Source: Prorocentrum cordatum (taxonomy: Eukaryota; Sar; Dinophyceae; Prorocentrales; Prorocentraceae). Taken from it: 64,000 nt of DNA. The position numbers and the translations under genes are program-made. The notes beneath the pieces were generated by a model. It ran no database searches. It saw nothing but the letters and a program-made list of their open reading frames with translations, and was not told the origin of the DNA. The number at the start of each line of letters is the position of its first letter. The first letter of the stretch is position 1. The stretch is from NCBI GenBank assembly GCA_963575745.1, contig CAUYUJ010015293.1, forward strand, positions 62,001 to 126,000, written 5' to 3'. Shown here in pieces: positions 10,185 to 19,349 of the stretch.

Positions 10185-11300
10185 TCTAAACCCAAAGCGC
10201 ATCAACGATGTTGCACTAAACCCTCCCTCCAAACTCCCTCTCCGTAGGTCCACAAAACAATTATCTGCACTACGGAGAGTGTCCCATCGGAAGACAGGCG
10301 TCTGAAAATACTCAGTCGTGCCAAGGCACCACTCCTGGGAATTCATTCAACGCCGCGAATCAACTTTGCAGTTGCGCGCCCACGGCCTTGGACCAAGGAC
10401 CGTAACAGAGCACAAATCCGTGGACTTCAACACCGCGAATCAACGTGACAATGACGCCCAGCTAGTCCTAAATCGTGCCTGTCGGAACACCTTCCCTGGG
10501 ACGCCAGCCGTCCTTGAAACTGATGTAAACTGTGCAAGCAAAACTCATGCCAACTTTGTAAAAAAGCGAATGTGCGCGGCGCTAGGGCGAGAGCAGCAGG
10601 TTGAAATATGCCCACCATCCATTCGCGAAGCAGCTGCAACTCCATTAAATGAATGTACACGGCGCTGAGGCGAGAACCACAGATCGTAAATGAACCGCCA
10701 TCCAGCCGTGAACGTTTGTCAAGCTTTCAAGACGGATGCCCGCGACGCTGAGGCGAGAGACGCATTTCAAAGACCTCCCGCCCTTCATCCATGAAGCTCT
10801 TCCAAACTGTCAGACACAATGCGCGCGGTGCTAAACCGAATGCCACATTTTGAAAACGAACCAGCCTCCATCCGCGAAGCCCCTGCGCACTCTTACGACG
10901 AATGCGCGCGGCGTAAAGGCGAGAGCCACGTTTTGAAATGGAGCCGTCCTCCATCCGCAAAACTCTTGCCAACGTTTATGCGCGACCCACATTTTGAAAT
11001 GCCCACCATCAATTCGTGAACCTGCTGCACAATCACAAGACGAACGTGCACGGCACTGAGGCGAGAACCAAATATCGAAAAAGAACCGCCATCCATCCGT
11101 GAAGCTCTCGCAAAAGTTTAAAACAACCGCGCGCGGCGCTGAGGCGAAGGCCACATACTGAAATGCGTCCGCCCTCCGTCCGTGAAGCTCTCGCACAATG
11201 CTAGCTTCAAGGTCATATGTGGTGAGCAAGCCTGAGGCGAAACACACGGCCCGCTCTACTGACACGTCTCGGGGCGCGGCAGGGAGGAGCTATCCATTCG
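10185..11300 (+). repeat. Composite element L, copy 2 (longest)
   Basis: Starts with AAAGCGCATCAACGATGTT and a CCCTCCCTCCAAACTCCCTC block. It continues through sequence shared with 39580-39850 and then carries seven or eight ~85-92 bp satellite units (10570-11215) with GCGCGGCGCTGAGGCGAGA and CCRCCATCCATCCGTGAAGC. It ends at ACGTCTCGGGGCGCGGCAGG. GGA tracts flank both sides. No convincing reading frame. Confidence 0.85.
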
Positions 11301-11610
11301 AGCACAGGATGGAGGAAGGGAGGGAGGGAAGGAGGGAGGAGGGGGAGGGCGGGGGGAAGGGGGGGATGGAGGGGAGGGATCAGAGGAGGGAGGAAGGGAG
11401 GAAGGAAGGGAGGGAGGACGGGAGGGAGGGAGGATGGAGGGGGGGAGAGGGAGGAGGGGACGAAGGAAGAAGGGAGGAGAGAGGGGAGAGGGGAAGGAGG
11501 GGGGGAGGAGAGAGAGGGAGGGGGAGGGAAGGGGAGAGGGGAGGAGACGAGGGGGAGGGAGGGGAGAGGGAGGGAGGGAGGGGAGTGGAGGGGAGTGGAG
11601 GAGGAGGACT
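11301..11610 (+). repeat. (GGA)n/(GGGA)n purine tract
   Basis: Purine-only stretch directly following the end motif of element L copy 2. Confidence 0.93.
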
Positions 11611-11720
11611 CCAAGGCTCAGGACCGCGCGGGGGTCGCGGGCGCGGCGCAGGTCCTCGCCCCTCTCGCTCGCGGTCGGCCGTCCCACTGTTTTCATCTCC
11701 TTTCCTGGGTTTGCACTGGT

Positions 11721-11798
11721 CCTTCTCCTCCTCCTCCTCCTCCTCCTCCTCAATCCTCCTCCTCCTCCTCCTCCTCCTCCCCCTCCTCCTCCTCCTCC

Positions 11799-11835
<37 letters not shown>

Positions 11836-11935
11836 CATCCTCTTCCTCTTCCTCTTCCTCTTGCTCTTCCTCCTCTTCCTCCTGCTCCTCCTCCTGTTCC
11901 TCCTCCTCCTCCTCCTCCTCCTCCCTCTCCTCGGT
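11721..11935 (+). repeat. (CCT)n with internal (CAT)n
   Basis: CCT triplets, about ten CAT triplets (11800-11832), then CCT again. Strand polarity is opposite to that of the GGA block 100 bp upstream. Confidence 0.95.
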
Positions 11936-12065
11936 CCCCGATCGTCGATCCTCGCTCGCCGCTGCGGGTGCGGCCGTGAGTGGCGCCTGGGAGTGGCATC
12001 TTGCATGGTCTGTCGGCTCACGTCCCCACTAAGATTACCGCTTGGGCTGTTAAGGGGGATGCGGG

Positions 12066-12236
12066 CAAGTTCGTGTCGTGCCGTTCCCGGCGTTGGTTCC
12101 TGACGCCACGGGGATCGTTCAACATTGAACGATCGGCCGCTTCCGAAACGTAAGATCGTTCAACATCGGCCGATACTGGGTCGCCAACGGCGTTCAGCGT
12201 CGAACGTCGGGGGCGGGGTCGCCGCCAGTCGACACG
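12066..12236 (+). repeat. Family H repeat, copy 2
   Basis: Contains GGCGTTGGTTCCTGACGCCA, the palindrome GATCGTTCAACATTGAACGA and the end GGTCGCCGCCAGTCGACAC. Confidence 0.8.
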
Positions 12237-12664
12237 AGGGAAAAGATATTGTAGGGAGGTTCGAAGTTAGAAGTGGATGCTAAGATGGGTGATATCTGGC
12301 CTGGACCAGCTTATGCGTGGGTTGTGAATGTTTGAAGTAGTGTAGGGTGATGAGACGACTCCCAACGCTTTCCAGCAGCCGCGCCCTGACCGAGAACGTT
12401 GTGGGACTCTCCGGATCGTCCCGAACAGCCGCCGGGATCTGATTCCTGACCCGGAGGCCAGAAACCCTCGCGTCGTGAACAACGTCAAGGGCGGACAATG
12501 TCTGATAACTGTCTGCCCCTGGGGGCGCAGGCAAATCCCCAGGACCAGCAGATGCGGCTCGGGATGAAGAGCCCGCCCTGGGCCTGGGGCGATCGGGCCC
12601 CAGCAGGTGACAACCTGGTCCAGGAAAGGCGGCCGGGCCCGCTCGGGGCGCCACCCGTGAACTT

Positions 12665-12927
12665 CCATGTTGAACAATAAATGCGTACATGCTTGCATAC
12701 CTGCATACATACATTCATTCATTCATACATACATAGACACATACATACATACACATACGTACATGCATACACACAGCATTACATACTTTCGTACATACAT
12801 ACGTTCATGCATACATCCATCCCTGTATGCATATATACATGCATGCATGCATACATCCGTACACACATGCATGCAACTATACAGGCACACGTACATACAT
12901 GCATACACACATGCATGCATCTATATG

Positions 12928-12966
<39 letters not shown>

Positions 12967-13742
12967 GTGCGCGCAAATTCACATTTACATAACTGCACAC
13001 AGGCATGCATACATACAGACATACATGCACTCATACCTACACATGCGTACATGCATCATACAGCCATACGCATGCATGCACATGCACGCAGGCACACAGA
13101 GTTTATATACATATCTGCATACATACATACGTATATGGATGCATCCCTGCACCCATACAGACATACACATATACAGCACTATACACATACCTGCAGGCAT
13201 ACATACACGCATACACACATGCCTCCATACATATATATATATATATATATGTACATGTATACATATATACATATATATGTATGTGTATACATATATATAC
13301 ATATATATATAGATACATACACGAATGTACACATTCATACATGCATGCGTACGTACATACATGCATGTTTACACGCATGCATGCACACCGTCATGCATGC
13401 GTGTATGGCACACGCATCATATATATATATATCCGTATATGCATACATCCATGCATACATGCGTATATGCATACACACATACTTACACGCAGACTCAGAC
13501 ATAAACATCTATACATGTGTACATATACGAATATGTACATGCATACAAACATACTGCATGATACATACGTGCACACATATCCATGCACACACTTACATGT
13601 ATGCATGCATACATACAAACATGCATGCACACATACATAATACATGCGTACACGCGTACACGTATCCATACATCCATACAATAATACACGCATGCATACA
13701 TACATCAAGCCATACATATCAATATATATATATATATATAGT
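12665..13742 (+). repeat. (CATA)n/(CATGCATA)n tetranucleotide domain
   Basis: About 1.1 kb of CATA, CATG, CACA and TATA units with pure (TA)n runs at about 12930-12965, 13230-13250 and 13720-13740. The long open frames (poly Tyr/His/Ile/Thr, or Cys/Met/Tyr/Val on the other strand) are compositional. Confidence 0.97.
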
Positions 13743-14003
13743 TTCCAGCATTCTGGTGAAACTGGAGTCGCTGCGGACGTGGCGAAATGGGATCCCTCAG
13801 CGAGAGGCGCCGGCAGGAGCGAGAACGCCGAGAGGGCTCGAGGCCACTTGCTCGCTCCCGCTTGGCTCTGGCGAGCCCCCCAAGGTGTGCGAGGAGCCGG
13901 CCGTGAACCGTGAGGGCGCAGATCCGCCCGTCGATCACCGAGGCCGCGAAACCCCCGCCATCGTCGAGCTGATCTTATCTCCGGGCGAACTGATGACACG
14001 AGT

Positions 14004-14143
14004 GATGGGCCCATGTTCCACCACAACTACCATAGGTAGGAGAGGGAGGAGGAGGAGGAGGAGGAGGAGGACGAGGAGGACCGTCCCATCCTCCCTTCTC
14101 CCCCGTCCTACCTATGGCAGCGGTGGTGGAAAATTGGCCCGTC
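14004..14143 (+). mobile_element. Foldback element with GGA loop
   Basis: Inverted arms of about 37 bp (left GTTCCACCACAACTACCATA; right CTATGGCAGCGGTGGTGGAA), extended outward by GGGCCC/GGCCCG. A (GGA)n plus pyrimidine segment lies between them. MITE-like, no coding capacity. Confidence 0.75.
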
Positions 14144-14149
14144 AACGAG

Positions 14150-15660
14150 AGGCGTCTGTTTGAACGGGGCGTGCTTAGCAGATAAGATGCGCAGTCACGC
14201 AAGCGACTTTGCAAATCAAGACGTACCGCGACACTGGGAGACCTGAATCAGCAGGCAGATCCAGATGGCGACCTTGTGCCACGACCTCCTACAATCAGTA
14301 GAGCAGCAGCGGGATGTTGACAACAGAGCGTCCTCCTGCGAGCGCCTACGAGCTACATGCACCTACCCGAAGCAGGATCAGCCCCTAGGCGAGAAGGAGC
14401 TCGAGGGGTGGGGACTGCATTTACAACATGACGCCACGCCGCCACAATATACAACGGCTCCACGGCACCACGGCACCCCGGGCCGGGCGTCGATGCCCTC
14501 ACGTGTGGCCAGTAGTCTCCCCGGGCGCGCGGCACTTGGAGCGTCCGCGGGGGGGGGCCGCCGAGCCAATCGTTTTGCTCGCAGACGCCCTGCTGCCCCG
14601 CAGCTGGCGCGTGCCGTGCAGCTCGGGCACGGACGGGCCGAGGGAAACGGAAACGGCAGGGCACCGAGGAGAACCCGACCGGACCAGAGCGGGGGAAGCG
14701 CCACCTTTGATCCACGGGGCTCGTTGGGCGGATGGCGAGGCCAGCTCCGAGGAAGAGAGGGCCAGCGATGGGGGAGCGGGAGGGCTACGAGGAGGAGCAG
14801 AGGGTAAGCGCACCGGCGAGGAGGACAAGAGTAAGGAGGACGAGCACGAGGAGGACGAAAGGGGAGGAGGAAGAAGAGGATGAGGAGTACGACGACGATG
14901 ACGACAAGGACGACGAGGAGCAGGAGGACGGCAGAGTGGAGGGTGAGGAGGGAAAGGGGCACGCGGGAGGAGAAGGACGTTGGAGAAGTGGGGGTCCATG
15001 AGACCTGTCGGGGCTACCCTGGGGGCTAGTGGGATCGCCTGTGGCCTTCAATGGGCGGCGGGCCTGGGAGGGAAGTGAGCAGGGGCCTGCCTTCTCAGGA
15101 GGCGCGGAGGTCCCCCAGCCTTCTGAAAGCTGTCTATTAGCCTTCCCCGAAGACACCAAACATTTCTCAGAAGGCCGCGGCGGGGGGGCTTCTGAGAAGC
15201 CCCGCTGCCTTCTGAGAGGGCCTTTAGCTTCTCACTTCCCCCCCTCGCTCGCCGCCGATTCAAGCCTCTCCGGGGCATATCAAGGGCCTCCTGGGTTCGA
15301 CTGGGATGCTTCTGCGGTTTTCTTGGACTGTCTGGGCGTCCCCGAGGGATCTTTGGGAGCTCTCTCGGGCCGTCTTCGGGCCACCTGGGGCCGTCTTGGG
15401 GCTGTCTTGAAGCGTCCAGGGGCCTCTCTCGTCGCTCTTTTTGTTCCCCCACGATTGCTGCGCTGCACAAGATGTGCGGTTTTACTCGAATCCAGCGCTC
15501 GAGCTAGACCTACTCTTCCTAAAGCCAACGGGTGATCTGCAAGCGACGCCCACTCCGCCCAACCGTAAGCGTCAAAACTCTCTCCACTCCAGGATTCCCC
15601 TCCCCCCTCCCCCGCATCGTGGGATGCAGGCGCGCGGCGCGCACTAATGTGGACACGCTT
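14150..15660. other. Intergenic stretch, no gene recognised
   Basis: GC-rich. It includes a purine-rich block (14815-14990, GAGGACGAG-type) and a segment with repeated TTCTCAGAAGGC and its complement at 15085-15235. At 15355-15435 there are complements of the GGCCCAAGACGG 12-mer. A 3' untranslated region for the chaperonin gene would fall at its right edge. Confidence 0.5.
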
Positions 15661-15678
15661 GGCCGCGAAGCCCCACGC

Positions 15679-15987
15679 TCACTCGTCACTGATGACGCCG
15701 ACGATGTCCTCGTCCCTGTAGATGACGTACTCCTCGTCCTCGAGCTTCACTTCGGTGCCACCATACCTTGGGATGATGACGGTGTCGCCGACCTTTGTGC
15801 CCATCGGCAGGATTTCCCCCTTGGGGCTCCTGCGGCCAGGGCCAACCGCCAAGACCTTGCCCTGGTTGACCTCCTGCTTGGCAGAGTCCGGCAACAAAAT
15901 CCCGCCAGCTGACTTGAGATCGGCCTTCAGCTTCTGCACCAGAATGCGGTCGGCCAAGGGCACGAAGCGCTTGAATGCGGCAGCCAT
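15679..15987 (-). CDS. HSPE1: 10-kDa chaperonin (HSP10/Cpn10), mitochondrial type
   Basis: GroES-family co-chaperonin of 102 residues, the usual length. It caps the Cpn60 ring and aids ATP-dependent folding, most likely in the mitochondrial matrix. Visible features: the N-terminal FKRFVPLADRILVQKL strand (5-20); the mobile loop with GGILLPDSAKQ (28-38) that contacts Cpn60; GKVLAVGPG (43-51); VGDTVIIPRYGGTEVKLEDE (67-86); and the C-terminal YVIYRDEDIVGVI. The ATG at 15985-15987 was chosen because homology begins there. The frame stays open upstream into the relict spliced leader, but that stretch looks like UTR. The gene is intronless and sits 80 bp downstream of a genomic SL remnant, both marks of a retroposed copy. 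It lies head-to-tail with the Ohr gene. The symbol is by family; whether this locus or another copy is the main expressed gene is unknown. Confidence 0.95.
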   Translation of the reverse strand: MAAAFKRFVPLADRILVQKLKADLKSAGGILLPDSAKQEVNQGKVLAVGPGRRSPKGEILPMGTKVGDTVIIPRYGGTEVKLEDEEYVIYRDEDIVGVISDE

Positions 15988-16000
15988 GGTTGCGGCGAAG

Positions 16001-16040
16001 GTCGAGCGCCACAATGGGGGTCGGCAAACAAAAATGGCGC
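16001..16040 (-). other. Possible older spliced-leader remnants
   Basis: Two further SL-like fragments in the chaperonin 5' UTR: GCGCCATTTTTGTTTG (16025-16040) and CCATTGTGGCGCTCGA (about 16002-16017). Each matches part of CCATTTTGGCTCAAG with substitutions or a one-base insertion. Singly they are weak. Their serial placement behind two better copies is what makes them worth noting. Confidence 0.35.
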
Positions 16041-16046
16041 CAGCGC

Positions 16047-16067
16047 CGAGAGCCAAGACGGCTAGAG
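16047..16067 (-). other. Degenerate spliced-leader relict, second in tandem
   Basis: CTCTAGCCGTCTTGGCTCTCG without the last base matches the canonical dinoflagellate leader at about 15 of 21 positions by eye. It abuts, without a gap, the near-perfect leader at 16068-16089. Its lower identity fits an older retroposition round. Confidence 0.7.
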
Positions 16068-16089
16068 CTTGAGCCAAAATGGCTACCGA
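16068..16089 (-). other. Relict dinoflagellate spliced leader (HSP10)
   Basis: On the minus strand the segment contains GTAGCCATTTTGGCTCAAG and matches 21 of the 22 leader positions, with one C-to-G change near its 5' end. Normally the leader is added in trans to mRNA and is absent from the gene. Its presence in DNA, just upstream of an intronless gene, indicates that a processed mRNA was copied back into the genome. Confidence 0.95.
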
Positions 16090-16438
16090 GGCACCTTTCG
16101 GGCCATCTTCGGGCTACCACGGGCGCTCGCGGGGTCTTCTGGGGTGTCTTTCGGGGCTTTCATGTGCTATTTCGGAGCCCTCCGGCAACGATTCCAATCT
16201 GATGCTATTTTTTGGTAACTATCAGATAATCGATCGACTCACATCTTCACGTCAGCGGACGCACACCACCCGCCGAAACTCTACGATTGCAAGCCTGTCT
16301 AATCGCTCTCATCAGTGTTCACTGCTGTCAGCAATGCACTACCACGTGGCCATTGCCTGGTGTCAGTGTATCAGTCCCGATAGCTGTTGTCGGTGTTTGT
16401 CCCGATTGCGATCCGCTTGCCAATCAAACCTTCTTGCC
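16090..16438. other. Intergenic spacer between the two genes
   Basis: About 350 bp. The part nearest the chaperonin leader (16090-16175) has GGGCCATCTTCGGGCTACC-like degenerate 12-mer character. The remainder (16200-16435) is lower in GC. No TATA or polyadenylation signal was recognised, which is usual in dinoflagellates. Any 3' UTR of the Ohr gene and promoter of the chaperonin gene would be here. Confidence 0.5.
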
Positions 16439-16978
16439 TTACTTGCCCTTGGCGCTGACCTCCACAGTGATGTTGTCCCTCGTGGCGCGCGAGTAGGGGC
16501 AGAATTCATGGGCGAGGTCAGCGCACTTCTGTGCTGTGGCATCATCGACGCCCGCGATCTCGACATCGAGTTTCACAGCCAAGCCCACACGCAAAGGCAC
16601 CCCTGCGGTCATCTCTTCGGAAACAACGCCCAGGCTGGTGGCAGCTTGAACTGTGCTATCACCGATTTTGATGCCGTTCTTCTCAGCACACAAGCGCAAG
16701 GCGCCGTTGAAGCACGCTGCGTACCCAAGAGAGAAGAGCTCCTCTGGGTTGGTGCCGCCGCCCTTGCCGCCGTGCGCTGGGTGCTTCTCGAGCTTCAAGC
16801 TCAAGTTACCGTGGTGCTCACCGAATGACTTCACGTTACCCTCGCGGGTGCCAGCATCCGCCTCACCGTGGGCCGTGAAGATGACCTTCTTGAGAGGTGC
16901 TGCTGCAAAGCTGCGAGCAGCAACTGGGGCGACCGTGGTCTTCTGCACCAGAGCGCGGCGAAGGGCTGGGCTGAACAT
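16439..16978 (-). CDS. Ohr/OsmC-family organic hydroperoxide reductase, mitochondrial
   Basis: 179-residue thiol peroxidase of the Ohr branch of the OsmC superfamily, expected to reduce organic and fatty-acid hydroperoxides through two reactive cysteines. The first sits in NPEELFSLGYAACFNGAL (Cys89) and the second in HEFCPYSRATRDNITVEV (Cys160). The conserved Glu is in NPEE (Glu79), and Arg45 in GTREG is the likely catalytic arginine. Bacterial Ohr proteins are about 140 residues. The extra N-terminus (MFSPALRRALVQKTTVAPVA, Arg- and Ala-rich, no acidic residues) reads as a mitochondrial targeting peptide. The start is the ATG at 16976-16978. The gene is intronless and 62 bp downstream of a relict spliced leader, so it is also a retroposed copy. 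The Ohr family is mainly bacterial; origin by transfer to an ancestor is possible but not shown here. Confidence 0.93.
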   Translation of the reverse strand: MFSPALRRALVQKTTVAPVAARSFAAAPLKKVIFTAHGEADAGTREGNVKSFGEHHGNLSLKLEKHPAHGGKGGGTNPEELFSLGYAACFNGALRLCAEKNGIKIGDSTVQAATSLGVVSEEMTAGVPLRVGLAVKLDVEIAGVDDATAQKCADLAHEFCPYSRATRDNITVEVSAKGK

Positions 16979-17040
16979 ATGTTCAACCGGACTGGATGAA
17001 AAACCTACTCTGGGTCAAGCAAAATCTGAAACTGGAACGG

Positions 17041-17062
17041 CTTGAGCCAAAATGTCTTCGGA
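17041..17062 (-). other. Relict dinoflagellate spliced leader (Ohr)
   Basis: The minus strand reads GACATTTTGGCTCAAG preceded by TCCGAA, matching 20 of 22 leader positions. Downstream, CCGTTCC...CAGATTTTGCTTGACC (about 17015-17040) may be a decayed second copy directly abutting it. Confidence 0.93.
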
Positions 17063-17263
17063 GCGACACCAAGGCGATGTGGGCTTGGAGCCCCATCCGA
17101 AGCGGTTGTTCGAGGACGCCTCGAGCGAACCAACAATGTTTGAGAAACTACTCTTGACATGAACAGGATGCGCGGGAAATCGAGGAGCTGCGCAAGAACT
17201 TTCAACAACATGGCCATGAACTGCAGCGAAACCACCAGAAGTTCACAAAGGATAGTGGGTAGA

Positions 17264-17530
17264 GTTCGCGACCCGCGCCAGCTTGGTGCACTGAACTAGC
17301 GTGGGCGGTAAACTGCTCCTGGTACTGGTCCTGATCCTGCTGCTGCTACTTATCGTCCTCCTGCGCCTCCTTGACATCGTCGTCCTCCAAGTCCTCTGCA
17401 AACAAATAGAGTTCACTACCCGAACCAGTTCAGACGCTGCGCTGAAGCGGCGCAGATAGAAACGTGCTCCTGATATTTGCCCTGATCCTGCAGTTATCAC
17501 TCGTCACCGTCGTCGTCCCAGAACGCCCCC
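17264..17530 (-). repeat. Tandem duplication of a ~140-bp acidic-tail segment
   Basis: Two units (about 17264-17402 and 17408-17530) share, on the plus strand, TAGAGTTC..ACCCG..CCAG, CTGCTCCTG.TA.T.GTCCTGATCCTGC and a GTCGTCGTCC acidic-codon segment. Identity is moderate, so the duplication is not recent. Confidence 0.6.
17346..17395 (-). CDS. Candidate acidic C-terminal exon
   Basis: On the minus strand, TTTGTTTGCAG (a good acceptor with a short pyrimidine run) is followed by codons for DLEDDDVKEAQEDDK and a TAG stop. The duplicated unit upstream encodes a second possible tail, FWDDDGDE and a stop (17497-17530). The gene would be the next one in the minus-strand series after Ohr. No upstream exon could be identified in 17530-18100, so this rests on one splice-like site and composition. 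Confidence 0.3.
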
Positions 17531-18290
17531 ACTATATGCAGTGAATAAGAGGCAACAAACCTTGATTTTGTCAGCCGAGACCAATATTCATAAGCTGCTT
17601 GAATCGGGCCTCCGGCCGAAGGCAAACGTACAGGACACCCATGTTCGTTACAATGGCTAGCAGGTTTCCTAACGCAGGTGAGCCCCCAGAGCATTGGATA
17701 ACACACTGGCTTCTCATACTGGGTTGTCATATTTCCGAACACCTGTGCGAAGTCAATTTGTACTTTCAGGCTGACCACATGGACAGGGGTCCACGTTGAG
17801 GGTCAACGCATAATTGACGAGCAACGGCTTAGCGTGGAGATATTCCGCGTTAGGGGGTTGACGTGTTCACGTGCCCCAGGATGCTCTTAACGTGACCCTT
17901 CCACCTTAAAGCCGAACAGCCCTATTCTGGTACATGTCAAAAGATCAACGTAGAAACTTCACGCAGAAACTTCCTGAAAGAATTTGCTGGGTGCGAATTA
18001 GGGAATAGCCCTGAACCATTTCATCCCTGCACCCTCCCGGTTGGTAAATGGTTCCCTCCTGGAATACAGCAGCATCAATTGCTCCGCTCTTCGAGTCTGA
18101 GCGCGCTTCCCATCATCCGCCAGCGAGGTCCAGGGCGGGATCCGTACCCCCTACTGGAGGGATCCGTACCCCCCTGGGTTTGCGCAAGCTGATCCAAGAC
18201 TTCAGCTTGACGGTTTCCCCAGCTCTTGATCCACTGCATGCCCCTCCGCTTCCCTGATCAAGGCAGCTCGCCTGGGCATCGTTTGTGGAT
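17531..18290. other. Lower-GC spacer, nothing firm
   Basis: Contains scattered short open frames on both strands and the duplicated phrase GGATCCGTACCCCCYTRGGT at 18136-18178. No gene family was recognised. Confidence 0.4.
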
Positions 18291-18291
18291 G

Positions 18292-19160
18292 GGCTGGTGG
18301 GGTAGTTTCCGTCGCGGCCGCAGGCTGGTGGGGATACTTTTTGGTTCGCGGCTGCGGGCACAACGTCCGGGGCGCGGTACGAAGATAATTGGCGCGAGAT
18401 TGCCGCAGACTCCAGCGGACAACACACGCAGTGGCGCATGCACATGCCAGGGACAAAATGCCCCTCATTGAGACGCACTTCAGCGTCTGCAGGTGACCGG
18501 CCCAGACAGCCTGGCTGGTGGGGAAGCAAAAGGCGCGGCAACCGGCAACGGAACGGAGGGGAGAAGTCGCCCTTGCGGCGCCAAGCTCCAGCCGAACCGC
18601 AAAAGCGAGGCCAAGACGAACAGCGAGGCACTGTAAAGGCCACAGGCGGAACGCGAGCCCGAGAGGCCAAAGACCAGGCGGAGCCCACGTGTGTGCACAC
18701 AGAGCCAGGCCGTCCAAGACCTCGGAAAAAGGGGGGCGGGCGCGAGCGAGAGCAACTAACTCAGATTCACTGTAGCTCCACGAGCATACGATGGTGCGGC
18801 GAGGGAGACCCGACTCACCAAGGCTCACTGAAGCTGAAGTGTGGCTGATCCGCGTCAGAGCGCCATCCAGTAGAGGCAGACCACTGGTGTGCGCTCACGA
18901 GGCTGAGCAGCCTCTAGCCGGTAGCCTGTGCGCTCACATCATATCCGAATCACGCTGCTCGGGGGCACAACGACGCAATGCACTGACAAGGGCTGGTGGC
19001 TGTGGCTGCGCCGAAATGAGTGAAACGAACACGAACTGCAGAAGGCTGAACCACTCAGCTGGTGGGGATACTTTTTTGATTCGCGGCCCGCAAGGAGAAG
19101 TCCAGAGGGCGGTATGACCGAGGCTGGGGCTGGTGGGGATACGCGAAGCGTCAAGAATCA
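18292..19160 (+). repeat. Family S: dispersed GGCTGGTGGGGATACTTTTT units
   Basis: Units occur at about 18292-18325, 18324-18357, 19057-19090 and 19128-19150, with GGTTCGCGGC or GATTCGCGGC after the T run. A related inverted pair occurs at 57255-57325. Between units is GC-rich DNA without a recognisable gene. Confidence 0.6.
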
Positions 19161-19349
19161 GAACACGACAACGACATGGATCACCATAGTCGGTCCACGC
19201 TGGAGGCGCTTCCCGTCATCCGCCTCCGTGGCACGTGAGGCGTGGCAGAGTGTGCGCTGGTTTCTGTGATCCTCTCACGGGCCCCGCCCCCCTCTACTGG
19301 CAACACAGTTGCGTGACCCCCCCTCCCTCCCGAGGCCTCTGAGGCGCCC

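Noticed and set aside
9420-10346. Long minus-strand frame of Ser/Pro/Leu (about 308 codons)
   Set aside because: It is a translation of (CCT)n. Composition and period come from the microsatellite.
12930-12965. (TA)n as a TATA promoter
   Set aside because: It is part of the tetranucleotide array. Dinoflagellate promoters generally lack a TATA box and no gene starts nearby.
12667-14163. Longest plus-strand frame (about 498 codons), rich in His, Ile, Tyr and Thr
   Set aside because: Produced by the CATA tetranucleotide domain. The last part is unrelated GC-rich DNA in the same frame by chance.
15679-16077. N-terminally extended HSP10 (30 more residues upstream of the ATG)
   Set aside because: The extension has no ATG of its own, is read from the relict spliced leader and UTR, and the homology to Cpn10 begins at the chosen Met.
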